In this document: positions 35,219-43,618 of the stretch, one piece after another | Layout: each line of letters begins with the position of its first letter | How positions within the stretch are numbered: the first letter of the stretch is position 1 | Assembly: GCF_002160865.1 (NCBI RefSeq) | Contig: NZ_NFLJ01000002.1 | Span: forward strand, 49,015-113,014 | Reading direction: 5' to 3' | Length of the DNA stretch: 64,000 nt | Source: Massiliimicrobium timonense | GTDB lineage: Bacteria > Bacillota_I > Bacilli_A > Erysipelotrichales > Coprobacillaceae | Made by a program: the position numbers and the translations under genes | Notes under the pieces: generated by a model | The model's input: the letters and a program-made list of their open reading frames with translations, nothing else | Databases searched by the model: none | What the model was told of the DNA's origin: nothing

Positions 35219-37303
35219 TTGAAAATCGAATTTAATAATCTTGGGGTAATTGAGCATGGTAATTTAGAAATTATAGAAAATAGTATTAATGTCAAATATG
35301 GAATTAATGGTACAGGAAAAAGTACAATAGCCAAAGGAATTGAAAAAAGTATTAAAGGAGAAGATTTATCTGTTTTAAAAAAATATGATAGTGATTTAGT
35401 TCCAACTATTCAAATTGATAAAAACTTTTCTAATGTTATTGTTTTTAATCAAGAATATGTGAATCAATATTTATTTCATGAAGATATAGTTAATAATAGT
35501 TTTGAAATACTTATTAATACTGATGAATATAAATTGGCATTAAAACGCATTAATAATCTTTTTTTTGATCTTGTGAATAGCATTTCATCTTCTGATATAA
35601 AAACAATAATAGAAGAATTAACAGGATTTAAAAATAGCTTGGATTTTAAAATAAAAGAAACCAAAAAAGGAACTACCTATAGTGTTCCTGCAACAACAAA
35701 ATTTGCAAAAGGGAAAAAGTTATCAAATCTTTCTGTGTTAATCACAGAAGATGCAAAACCATATCAATCATTATTAGAAGCAAATAATAATTTTGAATGG
35801 CATAAATGGTTTGAAAATGGTATAAAATTATTGACTGGGAAGAAATGCCCATTTTGTTTAAATGATTTACCAGAAAACTTTGAAAAAATATGCGCAGATA
35901 TCAATAACACATTTAAAACGACTGCTTTAAAACAAAATGTTGAAGTTAAAAATGTAGTATATAAAATAAAAAAATATTTTGATGATAATACAAAAAAAGA
36001 AGTTGATAATATAGTTAATAGCAATGATAAAGTTTCATCTGATGAAGCAAAATTGCTTTATTCTCTTTATGTTTTGTGTGAACAAGAATTAAATAAATTG
36101 AACAATTTAAGTAATTTAAGTGTTATACAAATAAAGGAAAAATATGATAATAATATTCTTGTTGACTTTTTAAAAGAAAATAAATTATCAATGGATTTTT
36201 ATTCGCATTTAGAAAAAGATGTTTTTGAGAAAATCAATAATGTTAATAATTCTATTGATAATTTAATTAGTAAAGATAAGGATATTAAAAATATTACTCA
36301 AGAATTTTCACAAAAGTTGAATTTTTGTATTTTGAATAAAAGCCAATATATAAATGATTTTTTAAGAATATCAGGTATTCCTTACGAAGTTAAAATTCAA
36401 GCATTAGGTGATAAAAATTATAAAACAATTTTAAAACCTATATGTGTTGAAAAAATAATTTCAAAAGATGATTTAAGCTATGGAGAAAGAAATGCAATTT
36501 CTTTGATATTATTTTCATTAGAAGCAGAACAAAATTATGATTTAATTATTTTAGATGATCCTGTTTCATCTTTTGATAATAATAAAAAATTTGCAATATT
36601 GTATTATTTGTTCACGAAAGATAATGCAGTATTTAAAAATAAAACAGTTATTTTATTTACTCATGATTTTGATATAATTATTGATTTGATGTATAAGGAT
36701 AATTTTAGAAATATAAATGACTCTTGTTCATTTGTATCAAATCAAAATGGTATTTTTACTGATATAAGAATAAAAAAAGATTGGGTTTGTAATACATTAA
36801 GACAATGGGAGAAAAAATCAAAAAATACAGGATTAAATATATTATTGCGCTTGGTAAATTTGAGAAAATATTTACAATATAGTAATCCAAAAGAAAATGA
36901 TGCATTCAATATTATCTCATCTTTAGAGCATCTTTATGATACACCTAAGAAAAAAGAATGTGGTGAATTAATTGATATGAACGAAGATGAGATTAATGAT
37001 GGTATTTCAACCATTATGGAGTATATTAATAATTTCGATTATGAAGATATTTTATCCAAATTAAAAAGTAGCAGTAATTTAATAAAGTGGTATAAAAGTG
37101 CTACATCTTCTATTGATAAATTACAAATTATGAGAGCATACTTATATTTGAATCCGTTAAAGGCAGAAGATCAAGTATTTATGAGCTTTATCACAGAATC
37201 CTATCATTATGAAAATAATGAAATGATCTCTTTGGATGAAAAAAGATATAATATAATTCCAAATTATATTATCAAAATTTGTGATAGTATTATAGGAAAT
37301 TAA
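35219..37303 (+). CDS. AAA_13-like ATPase, probable defence or anticodon-nuclease-type protein
   Basis: This 694-residue ABC/SMC-like ATPase has Walker A YGINGTGKS (about residues 27-35), a CPFC pair (about 210), a coiled middle, the signature LSYGERNAI (about 420), Walker B LIILDDPVSSFD (about 443-454) and LFTHDFD. The layout resembles the ATPase half of PrrC/RloC proteins (AAA_13). The C-terminal region (about 510-694) is folded, but I cannot confirm the anticodon-nuclease residues. It starts at TTG with AAAGGAGGG upstream. The promoter carries a CIRCE-like operator, so heat shock or proteotoxic stress may raise expression. Confidence 0.75.
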   Translation: MKIEFNNLGVIEHGNLEIIENSINVKYGINGTGKSTIAKGIEKSIKGEDLSVLKKYDSDLVPTIQIDKNFSNVIVFNQEYVNQYLFHEDIVNNSFEILINTDEYKLALKRINNLFFDLVNSISSSDIKTIIEELTGFKNSLDFKIKETKKGTTYSVPATTKFAKGKKLSNLSVLITEDAKPYQSLLEANNNFEWHKWFENGIKLLTGKKCPFCLNDLPENFEKICADINNTFKTTALKQNVEVKNVVYKIKKYFDDNTKKEVDNIVNSNDKVSSDEAKLLYSLYVLCEQELNKLNNLSNLSVIQIKEKYDNNILVDFLKENKLSMDFYSHLEKDVFEKINNVNNSIDNLISKDKDIKNITQEFSQKLNFCILNKSQYINDFLRISGIPYEVKIQALGDKNYKTILKPICVEKIISKDDLSYGERNAISLILFSLEAEQNYDLIILDDPVSSFDNNKKFAILYYLFTKDNAVFKNKTVILFTHDFDIIIDLMYKDNFRNINDSCSFVSNQNGIFTDIRIKKDWVCNTLRQWEKKSKNTGLNILLRLVNLRKYLQYSNPKENDAFNIISSLEHLYDTPKKKECGELIDMNEDEINDGISTIMEYINNFDYEDILSKLKSSSNLIKWYKSATSSIDKLQIMRAYLYLNPLKAEDQVFMSFITESYHYENNEMISLDEKRYNIIPNYIIKICDSIIGN

Positions 37304-37364
37304 ATAATATTTTATTTATAATATCTTATCGAAAATTCCTATTATCTTTTTAATTCTCTTTAAA

Positions 37365-37417
37365 TGCCATTAAAGCCTTATTTTATCGGCTTTAGTGGCA
37401 CTTTCCATAGTGGAAAG
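37365..37417. terminator. Two adjacent hairpins between the ATPase gene and int
   Basis: TGCCATTAAAGCC (37365-37377) pairs with GGCTTTAGTGGCA (37388-37400, one G-U). It is followed by CTTTCCA-TAG-TGGAAAG (37401-37417). They lie close to the transposon end and could end transcription from either side. Confidence 0.55.
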
Positions 37418-37463
37418 CTCTTCACATAAGTTTTTATATTCCCATGTGTTTTCCCGTTCGGAA

Positions 37464-37484
37464 GTAGTAAATTCGTAGTAAATT
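37464..37484 (+). repeat. Left DR2-type integrase arm sites
   Basis: GTAGTAAATTC-GTAGTAAATT is a tandem pair matching the GTAGTAAATT core bound by the amino-terminal domain of Tn916-type Int. An identical 21-base copy lies at 61339-61359. Confidence 0.75.
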
Positions 37485-37496
37485 CAGTTTGTACTA

Positions 37497-38684
37497 CTAA
37501 GCACAAAGCCTATCCATTTCAGACTTTGCAGAAGCATAAGAGCCATGTGCATAATATCCAAGCGTCATAGTTATGTTGGAATGTCCTATGATGTACTGTA
37601 ACGTATTCGGGTTCATTCCTTTATTCGCCATGTTCGTACAGAATGTATGCCTGAATGTATGCGGTGTGATATGCGGTAAAGGCTCATCATGTGTCTTGTT
37701 GTATTTCGCCACAAGCCCTCTAAGCATACCGTCGTAATTTACAGCCACTTTAGGAAGTCCCTTTTTATTAAGGAAAAGGAAACGGCTGTAGCCGTCTACC
37801 ATGAACTCTTTCCCCTTAGGACGGTTCTTGATAGCTCGCTTAAATGCTTCATAAGCTCGGTTACTCATAGGCACTTGTCGGCTACCATTCTTCGTCTTAG
37901 GCGGGGCGGTATAATATCCCACCTCATTGTCCCTTAGAAGCTGGTGTTCTACAAGGATTAGCCTGTCCTTCATATTGACAGCCACATTCAAATCCAGTCC
38001 GCAAAGTTCAGAAACACGCAATCCTGTTTCGAGCAGTATCACAATCTCATCATAATACTTTTTGTATGTCTTGTCCGTCTTTGCAAAGGACAGAAGATTT
38101 TCTTCCTGCTCTGGTGTCAGCACAATCTTTTCTTCGGTATCATCGTCAATCACTTCGCTTAATTTAAAATCAAACGGGTTCTTTCTGATGTAATCGTCCT
38201 GTATCGCCAGATAGAAAGACGCTTTCAAAGAACGCTTGTAATTACGGATAGAGTTGTACGCTATGCCATTCTCGCTCATACGGATAGCCCATGCTTTAGC
38301 GTCTGACAGCTTCACATTATCAATCGTCATACTTCCCAGAGCGTCCTTTTTCAGCAAGTTCATAAACTGCTGTCGCCCCTTTACTGTATTACGTTTGACG
38401 TTCTTTCTAAGACTGTTTTTCTTTGCGTAAAGCTGGCATACCGTCAACTTTTTTCCCGCTGGGTCAATACCGTCACTAACGTCTTTCAATGCCTGTTCGA
38501 TTTTATCTCGCAGGGAAATATCATTACGTTTGCCTTTCGGTATCTTATCTGTGGGAACAAGTTTCCATGAATAGAGTGGCTTTGCTAACAAACTGCTCTT
38601 AAACATATATCTTCCGTCGGGTCTTTGGCTTTCTCCTGTTCTTAAAATACGACCTTTGTTATCTCGTCTAACTTCTTTTGCCAT
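37497..38684 (-). CDS. int: Tn916-family tyrosine integrase
   Basis: This 395-residue recombinase matches Tn916 Int along its length. It has an arm-binding N-terminal domain (RRDNKGRILRTGESQRPDGRY, near residues 5-25), a core-binding domain (about 80-185) and a catalytic domain with Arg in TGLRVSE, HTFRH and the nucleophilic Tyr in YYAHG near residue 380. It recombines the transposon ends with AT-rich targets. It lies beside the left DR2 sites and downstream of xis, the order known for Tn916. Confidence 0.95.
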   Translation of the reverse strand: MAKEVRRDNKGRILRTGESQRPDGRYMFKSSLLAKPLYSWKLVPTDKIPKGKRNDISLRDKIEQALKDVSDGIDPAGKKLTVCQLYAKKNSLRKNVKRNTVKGRQQFMNLLKKDALGSMTIDNVKLSDAKAWAIRMSENGIAYNSIRNYKRSLKASFYLAIQDDYIRKNPFDFKLSEVIDDDTEEKIVLTPEQEENLLSFAKTDKTYKKYYDEIVILLETGLRVSELCGLDLNVAVNMKDRLILVEHQLLRDNEVGYYTAPPKTKNGSRQVPMSNRAYEAFKRAIKNRPKGKEFMVDGYSRFLFLNKKGLPKVAVNYDGMLRGLVAKYNKTHDEPLPHITPHTFRHTFCTNMANKGMNPNTLQYIIGHSNITMTLGYYAHGSYASAKSEMDRLCA

Positions 38685-38762
38685 TACAGGAAGCTCCTTT
38701 CAAAAAAGGAGCAAGCCCTAGACTCACTATGATAATTATACCATATTTAGGGCTTGCTTTCA

Positions 38763-38969
38763 TCAGATAGCGTCCAATTTATCTATGATTTTTTCAAACT
38801 GTTTTCGCTTAATCTGCATACGGTTTCCATTCATAATAACCCAATTTGAGCCGATATTTTCTTCAGCGAGCTTCCTTAGCTTGTTTTCTCCGATACGGAA
38901 ATATTTAGACGCTTCTTCAATCGTAAGCGTGTATTTTTCCCAGATAGGCACATCAGTATTGTTTGTCAT
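38763..38969 (-). CDS. xis: Tn916-type excisionase
   Basis: This 68-residue winged-helix protein contains the Tn916 Xis blocks [20 protein letters not shown] (residues 7-26) and [16 protein letters not shown] (about 47-62). It bends the transposon ends and directs Int toward excision. The ATG follows AAAGGGGGTG. It precedes int by about 80 bases on the same strand. Confidence 0.95.
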   Translation of the reverse strand: MTNNTDVPIWEKYTLTIEEASKYFRIGENKLRKLAEENIGSNWVIMNGNRMQIKRKQFEKIIDKLDAI

Positions 38970-39342
38970 GTATAAGCACCCCCTTTACTGTGTGCATTTT
39001 TTACAAGCAGACAGACGGCTTTGGAAAACTCCGCTGGTATCTCAACCAATCTCATTCCTATGAGCAAAACCACCTCTGGGACGTATCATTATTCTGTAAA
39101 TACAGGTCATGGCAAAACGACCATTCCACAAGTCGCTCTCGGATCACTGCGTGGGTCGCTCGCTTTCTCTGGAAAGGTCATGGCGTACAGTTTCCGTGGC
39201 TCGCTGTATCACAAACGTATCTATCTGCTTTATTCAGTTGTCAAGGAACAATCGGCGAAAGCCTGTAATGGCTCTCATATAGTAAAAACTAGGCAGAGCA
39301 GGAAAGAGGGGGATTTTGACAAATCATACTCTGCCGTCAGTT
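38970..39342. other. Spacer between xis and the orf8-like gene
   Basis: These 373 bases contain no gene I can support. A plus-strand reading frame (39021-39392) exists but lacks a convincing ribosome site and runs into the convergent orf8-like gene. Confidence 0.5.
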
Positions 39343-39591
39343 TTATTCTTCTGTCGGTGCTAGTCCAATATCAAAGTCCAACATCATTCTAATGAGGGCT
39401 TCTCTGATACGTCCTTTCAGCTCCATATCGACAACAATATAGACGTTGCCGTATTCATCATAAAGAGGACGCAGACAGCATTTTGATATGTACGGGTCAT
39501 AAAATGCCAGTATCTTTTCAATAGACTGTTCGTTCCCGTCTACTGCTGATGAAATAAGTCGGTATGGCGGGAGCTTATAGTTCTTCTTCAT
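39343..39591 (-). CDS. Tn916 Orf8-like HTH_16 protein
   Basis: This 82-residue protein has the helix-turn-helix-16 pattern seen in Tn916 Orf8 (PPYRLISSAVDGNEQSIEKI, about residues 8-27, then ALIRMM) and probably helps regulate the transfer genes. It starts 4 bases inside the end of the sigma-like gene, a coupled pair also present in Tn916. Confidence 0.88.
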   Translation of the reverse strand: MKKNYKLPPYRLISSAVDGNEQSIEKILAFYDPYISKCCLRPLYDEYGNVYIVVDMELKGRIREALIRMMLDFDIGLAPTEE

Positions 39592-40016
39592 CTCTGTTCA
39601 CGCTCCTTTATCAGTGATTTTTTCAAGTTTTCTAAGGCTCTGTAACGGTTCTTGAAAACCCCTGCTCTGGAAATTTTCTGTACTTTTGCAATCTCTGTAT
39701 CGCTCATTTCCAGAAAATAATACATCAGCAGATTTTCTCTGTTACGGTCAGACAACTGTTTCAGTGCTTTCGCAAGCTCTTCGTCCAGCACACGGATTTC
39801 TATCCCGCATACCTCAAAAGCTGTGTAGTCGCTCATATATTCGTCCCATACTGCCAGCTTTTCCACCATGATTTCTGGAAGCTCACAGAAAGGAATTTCT
39901 TTATCCTTGCGACGTTTTAGCTCTTTTTTGTAGTTCAGGATAACGCCCTTGACAGTACGTTTCAGCTTGCAGTCAAACTGACACTGGGTTGTCTTTTGGA
40001 AGTCAGACGGTTTCAC
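39588..40016 (-). CDS. Tn916 Orf7-like sigma factor
   Basis: This 142-residue protein has an N-terminal region with two helices and a sigma-70 region-4 HTH at the C-terminus (LEMSDTEIAKVQKISRAGVFKNRYRALENLKK, about residues 103-134). In Tn916 this protein helps drive transcription into the excision and transfer genes. It starts at GTG with AAAGGGGGTGG upstream. Confidence 0.9.
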   Translation of the reverse strand: MKPSDFQKTTQCQFDCKLKRTVKGVILNYKKELKRRKDKEIPFCELPEIMVEKLAVWDEYMSDYTAFEVCGIEIRVLDEELAKALKQLSDRNRENLLMYYFLEMSDTEIAKVQKISRAGVFKNRYRALENLKKSLIKEREQR

Positions 40017-40143
40017 TTAAGTCCACCCCCTTTCCTCGTCAAGACGTAAAAGGTATCTATCCCTCTTTCCGCCCCACATCGGTACAGGAGTGGGCGATTT
40101 GCTAACCAGTTCTGGAAAGAAAATCAAAAAAATGCTGAAAACA

Positions 40144-40308
40144 CTATATATAACAAAAGCAATCTATTAGGACACGAATGTACCAACAGACTGCTTTTGT
40201 TGTTCTCGTTATATGAAGTTTTAATTCATGTTTAGGGTAAACGGCTTGATGAAGCATTTTCGGTGGAATATCAAATTGAGAGCAATATTTCTTCTTATGC
40301 TTACTCAT
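40144..40308 (-). CDS. Short basic peptide gene in the regulatory region
   Basis: A 54-codon frame opens with MSKHKKKYCSQFD and has GGGGGAC upstream of its ATG. Its last codons lie in an inverted repeat (AACAAAAGCA, 40152-40161, with TGCTTTTGTT, 40192-40201). It lies between the orf7-like and orf9-like genes, where Tn916 has small leader or attenuation sequences. A leader peptide or a remnant gene are both possible. I know no family for it. Confidence 0.4.
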   Translation of the reverse strand: MSKHKKKYCSQFDIPPKMLHQAVYPKHELKLHITRTTKAVCWYIRVLIDCFCYI

Positions 40309-40369
40309 AGCACGTCCCCCTTAATCGGAGCGTACTTTTCCAATAAGAAAAGGACAGTCCTGCTTTTAC

Positions 40370-40428
40370 AAAACCGTCCTAGTTAAGACCGCATGAAAAG
40401 TATCGTTATCAAGAACGGTTTTTTTTAT
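40370..40428 (+). terminator. Terminator upstream of the orf9-like gene
   Basis: AAAACCGT (40370-40377) pairs with ACGGTTTT (40415-40422) followed by eight T residues. TACTTTT/GAAAAGTA segments nearby could form competing stems, so attenuation is possible. Confidence 0.55.
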
Positions 40429-40531
40429 TTACCGCATAGATAACGCAAAACATTTTCAGTGCATACTATATGAATTTTTAACACATTCTAATCATGTGGC
40501 ATGAAGTATAAACTCATGATAGGTGATTAAA

Positions 40532-40894
40532 ATGAGAAAAAAGAAAGATACACATAGCTTTGATTTCCGTCCACTGGGGCTGGCAATCAGAGAAGCCAGA
40601 GAAAAAGCTGGACTTTCCCGTAATGACTTAGGCGATAAGGTATTTTACGGAGAACGTCATATCGCAGATATTGAGAATGTAGGGAAACACCCCAGCTTCC
40701 AGTTATTTCATGATTTAGTTACTATGTTCAATATTTCCGTTGATGAATATTTCTATCCGACAAAAGAAGTGGAGAAGTCCACAGTCCGCCGTCAGATAGA
40801 AAATTCACTGGACGCATTGACTGATGAAGAATTACTTATCATTCAAGGAACTATCGACGGTATCATGAAAAGCAAGGGGACGGGAAGTAAATAA
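40532..40894 (+). CDS. Tn916 Orf9-like XRE repressor
   Basis: This 120-residue protein has an N-terminal Cro/C1 HTH (about residues 15-70: LGLAIREAREKAGLSRNDLG...IENVGKHPSFQ) and the DEYFYP linker typical of Tn916 Orf9. It is the probable repressor of the orf7-orf8 regulators on the opposite strand. I prefer the ATG at 40532, 6 bases after AGGTG; the upstream GTG at 40523 overlaps that site. Confidence 0.9.
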   Translation: MRKKKDTHSFDFRPLGLAIREAREKAGLSRNDLGDKVFYGERHIADIENVGKHPSFQLFHDLVTMFNISVDEYFYPTKEVEKSTVRRQIENSLDALTDEELLIIQGTIDGIMKSKGTGSK

Positions 40895-40964
40895 GGCTTC
40901 CCGTTCTTTTTATCTTCCATACCTTTTCCGCTGATCTGCCATGCAGGTAGCGAAAAGGTATTTT

Positions 40965-41189
40965 TCAAATCTTTGTCTTTCTCGTAATCGTATAGATATA
41001 TTCTTCTGGCGTGGGTCTTTTGTTGCCAAAATACCTTTTGAAGTTTGCCTGTACTTCTGGGTCAGTGCTGTTCATAACTTCATCAATGGTAGCTTATATT
41101 TCCTCTCGCATATCTTTTATGGAAATACCTCTTGCCTTTGCACTTGCTTTTAAAAGCTTTTGCATATCTCGTTTTTTTAAAACTATCAT
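40965..41189 (-). pseudogene. Spo0A-C-terminal-like small protein gene broken by a stop
   Basis: A 74-codon frame begins MIVLKKRDMQ and continues past an internal TAA at codon 32 (41094-41096) in the same frame. The second part includes [20 protein letters not shown], the conserved ending of small Spo0A-C-like proteins common on Bacillota mobile DNA. A single substitution in the MREEI-stop-ATID stretch would restore it. It follows the ABC permease by 2 bases, so it was probably the last gene of the exporter operon. Confidence 0.7.
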
Positions 41190-41191
41190 AA

Positions 41192-41935
41192 TTACTCCCA
41201 TTTAAAGAATTTCAAAGAAATAGTCGTACAAATTACAATGATTGCAACCATTAGCCCGATAGGAAAGAGGATATTATCAATCGGCAAACCTAACGCCGTA
41301 CCTTTTAATAATTTTATTCCCTGTGTTAAGGGGAGTATATTTGCAAAGTTTTGTAACGCATCAGGCATAATCTCATAAGGAAGTGTTGCACCCGAGAAAA
41401 TTAACATTGGAAAGTATAAAATACTGGCAACGGTACTTGCAATTTTCATGTTTGGTGCTATTCCACCGACCATCATACCAATGCTGAACATTGACAACAT
41501 CACTAATACGAAAGATATGAAAAACTGTAAAAAGTTCCCCATTATCTGAAAATCAAAAAATAAAAACGCTACTAAATAAATGAGTGCCAATGACACCAAT
41601 GAATAAATGCAGTAAATAGCTATTTCAACCAGTAAAATTGTAATCGGCTTAACAGGTGTCACTTTAAGTCTTTTTAAAATTTTTCTGTTTCTATAATCAG
41701 ATACAACTAAAGGCAAGCCCATTAGTCCGCCAGCACAAATAGCTATTGTAGATACTGCTCCGAATGATTGCTGTAAAAAAGTATATTCAGCGTCAGCAAA
41801 AGCAGGTTTATCACCGTAAATAATACCCAGCAGAATTATTACTATCACAGGCATACAGATTGCAAAAATAAACATATCCATACCCCTAAGGGAAAGTTTT
41901 AATTCTGTTTTCAGCATAGTCTTAAATGTTTTCAT
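41192..41935 (-). CDS. ABC-2 type exporter permease
   Basis: This 247-residue integral membrane protein has about six transmembrane helices and the ABC-2 permease pattern (PVIVIILLGIIYG near residue 30, GLPLVVSDYRNRKILKRL about 73-90, FPMLIFSGATLP about 173). It pairs with the ATPase whose gene overlaps its start by 14 bases. The pair probably exports a drug, peptide or lipid-like compound. It replaces tet(M) at the usual Tn916 cargo position. Confidence 0.9.
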   Translation of the reverse strand: MKTFKTMLKTELKLSLRGMDMFIFAICMPVIVIILLGIIYGDKPAFADAEYTFLQQSFGAVSTIAICAGGLMGLPLVVSDYRNRKILKRLKVTPVKPITILLVEIAIYCIYSLVSLALIYLVAFLFFDFQIMGNFLQFFISFVLVMLSMFSIGMMVGGIAPNMKIASTVASILYFPMLIFSGATLPYEIMPDALQNFANILPLTQGIKLLKGTALGLPIDNILFPIGLMVAIIVICTTISLKFFKWE

Positions 41936-42653
41936 TCGTCATTTCCTCCTCTGCGTACCAAAGATAAACTTCCTCAAATTCTTTATATGGACTGCTGGCA
42001 ATCGCTTCTTCGATTGTTCCAGAAAAAACGGTATTTCCTTTTTTCAAAATCATAATTCTGTCACAAAGATTTTCTACCTCGTCCATAAAATGAGAGGTAA
42101 GAAAAATAGTTAATCCTTTTTTCTTTAGCTCCGATAAACATTTCCATACATCACGGCGGGCTTTAGTGTCCAATCCTGTCGTCAATTCATCTAAAAAGAC
42201 TACTTTAGGATTAGGGATAAGTGCTAAAACAATAAATAGTTTTTGTTTCTGTCCGCCAGACAGTTCCGATACAGGGCTTTTTAATTTGTCAGACAACCCA
42301 AACTGCTCTAACAAAATTTTATAGTCTGTAACTTCTTTATATAGGCATTGTGTTTCCTCGCATAGCTCTGAAACCAAAATTTTGTCTTGATAATTAGACT
42401 CCTGAAACTGTACGCCTACGTTTTCAAACAAACATTTTCTCTCTTTTGTCGGACACATTCCAAGTATTTCTACTGTCCCGCTGTCTGCCTGCCTAGTTCC
42501 CAAAATACATTCAATCGTGGTGCTTTTTCCTGCTCCATTTGCACCCAGAAGCCCAAAGACTTCACCTTTATTTACAGAAAGACTTATATCATTGACAACA
42601 CAAGTATTTCCGTAGGATTTTTTGAGATGTTCAACTCTAATTGTTGTATTCAA
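41922..42653 (-). CDS. ABC exporter ATPase
   Basis: This 243-residue ABC ATPase of the drug and antibiotic export type has Walker A LLGANGAGKST (about residues 38-48), signature LSGGQKQK (about 134), Walker B VVFLDELTTGLD (about 155-166) and a switch His in LTSHFMDE. I chose the TTG at 42653 because AAAGGAGGG lies 7 bases upstream; the frame extends to 42692 without a ribosome site. It follows the MerR gene in the same direction. Confidence 0.93.
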   Translation of the reverse strand: MNTTIRVEHLKKSYGNTCVVNDISLSVNKGEVFGLLGANGAGKSTTIECILGTRQADSGTVEILGMCPTKERKCLFENVGVQFQESNYQDKILVSELCEETQCLYKEVTDYKILLEQFGLSDKLKSPVSELSGGQKQKLFIVLALIPNPKVVFLDELTTGLDTKARRDVWKCLSELKKKGLTIFLTSHFMDEVENLCDRIMILKKGNTVFSGTIEEAIASSPYKEFEEVYLWYAEEEMTNENI

Positions 42654-42687
42654 TTCTGTTCCCTCCTTTATTTTCTGGAAAAATAAT

Positions 42688-42711
42688 AACACCAGAAAAA
42701 ACTCTGGTGTT
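42688..42711 (-). terminator. Hairpin between the MerR and ABC genes
   Basis: AACACCAG (42688-42695) pairs with CTGGTGTT (42704-42711) around 8 bases. On the minus strand an AT-rich tract follows. It could attenuate read-through from the regulator into the exporter or stabilise the transcript. Confidence 0.5.
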
Positions 42712-42727
42712 AAAATGTAGGGTGTAT

Positions 42728-43468
42728 TTAAAAGGATTTTTTCATATTGATTAGGGTTGCTTTCATAAATCGAGCATTTTTAGAAGCGTCATCAAGTGAT
42801 AGCAACAGCTTGTCGCAGGCGGTTATAATATCTTCGTTTTCTTCTGGCATACCAATCACAGATTTTATATTTATATCTGGATTGACCGATAAAGCATTTA
42901 ACATTCTAAGAATAGAAGATAAAGAATAGTTTGCACATCTTAGTGCTTTAATAATGCGTAAGCGTTTTATATCATCATTTGAATATACTCGATAGCCGTT
43001 TGCTTTACGCTTGACACACAGTAAACCGTTTAACTCCCAATTTCGCAAAGTGTCCATTGTAACACCCAAAAATTCAGATACCTCTTTACGTTTCAATAGT
43101 ATCTGATTAGGGCTACTTTCCCCGTTTATGAGTTCATTTACAATTTGTATTGCCTGCTCCGCATTATTCTTTTCACGTTGAAGTTGTGATAAGTATTCAT
43201 CTGTCAATTTAATAGCTTCATCAAAATTCCCTGTGGCAGATACTTTAATAATATTCATAGCTTTTTTTCTCAATCCATTTTGTAAAATTTCTACTTTTAA
43301 AGCTGTACGGGCTAAACGAAATTGCTCTATGTGAAAATCTGTAAAAATACGATAGCCATTTTCTTTGCGCTTTGCCAGTGGTATTAAATGGAGTTGTTCA
43401 TACAACCTAACTGTATTTGGATGTACGCCAATTATTCGAGCAACTTCTGTTGTTTGGTATGTATTCAT
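42728..43468 (-). CDS. MerR-family regulator with two MerR domains
   Basis: This 246-residue protein has two MerR-type DNA-binding units in tandem: TTEVARIIGVHPNTVRLYEQ (about residues 5-24) and KEVSEFLGVTMDTLRNWEL (about 127-145), each followed by a basic NGYRV/I wing. Between them lies a coiled linker. It probably senses the exporter's substrate and switches on its own operon (MerR, ATPase, permease). The ATG at 43468 follows AGGAGG by 7 bases. Confidence 0.9.
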   Translation of the reverse strand: MNTYQTTEVARIIGVHPNTVRLYEQLHLIPLAKRKENGYRIFTDFHIEQFRLARTALKVEILQNGLRKKAMNIIKVSATGNFDEAIKLTDEYLSQLQREKNNAEQAIQIVNELINGESSPNQILLKRKEVSEFLGVTMDTLRNWELNGLLCVKRKANGYRVYSNDDIKRLRIIKALRCANYSLSSILRMLNALSVNPDINIKSVIGMPEENEDIITACDKLLLSLDDASKNARFMKATLINMKKSF

Positions 43469-43571
43469 CAAAAAACCTCCTATCTTACTAAAAGTATATC
43501 AGTAATTTAAAGGCTGGTGTACTAATGGAGGGTTTTATTATATACAAAATCATAAATATATGCAATAGTTA

Positions 43572-43613
43572 AAGGCTTGCGGAGCATACCATACAGCGTA
43601 TGACGCAAGCCTT
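43572..43613 (-). terminator. Terminator of the transfer operon
   Basis: AAGGCTTGCG (43572-43581) pairs with CGCAAGCCTT (43604-43613). It lies a few bases after the orf13-like stop codon and closes the long minus-strand conjugation operon. Confidence 0.75.
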
Positions 43614-43618
43614 ATTGA

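Noticed and set aside
39021..39392. Plus-strand frame of about 120 codons between xis and the orf8-like gene
   Set aside because: It opposes all neighbouring genes, lacks a convincing ribosome site and overlaps the end of the orf8-like gene. Its composition looks like a shadow of non-coding DNA.
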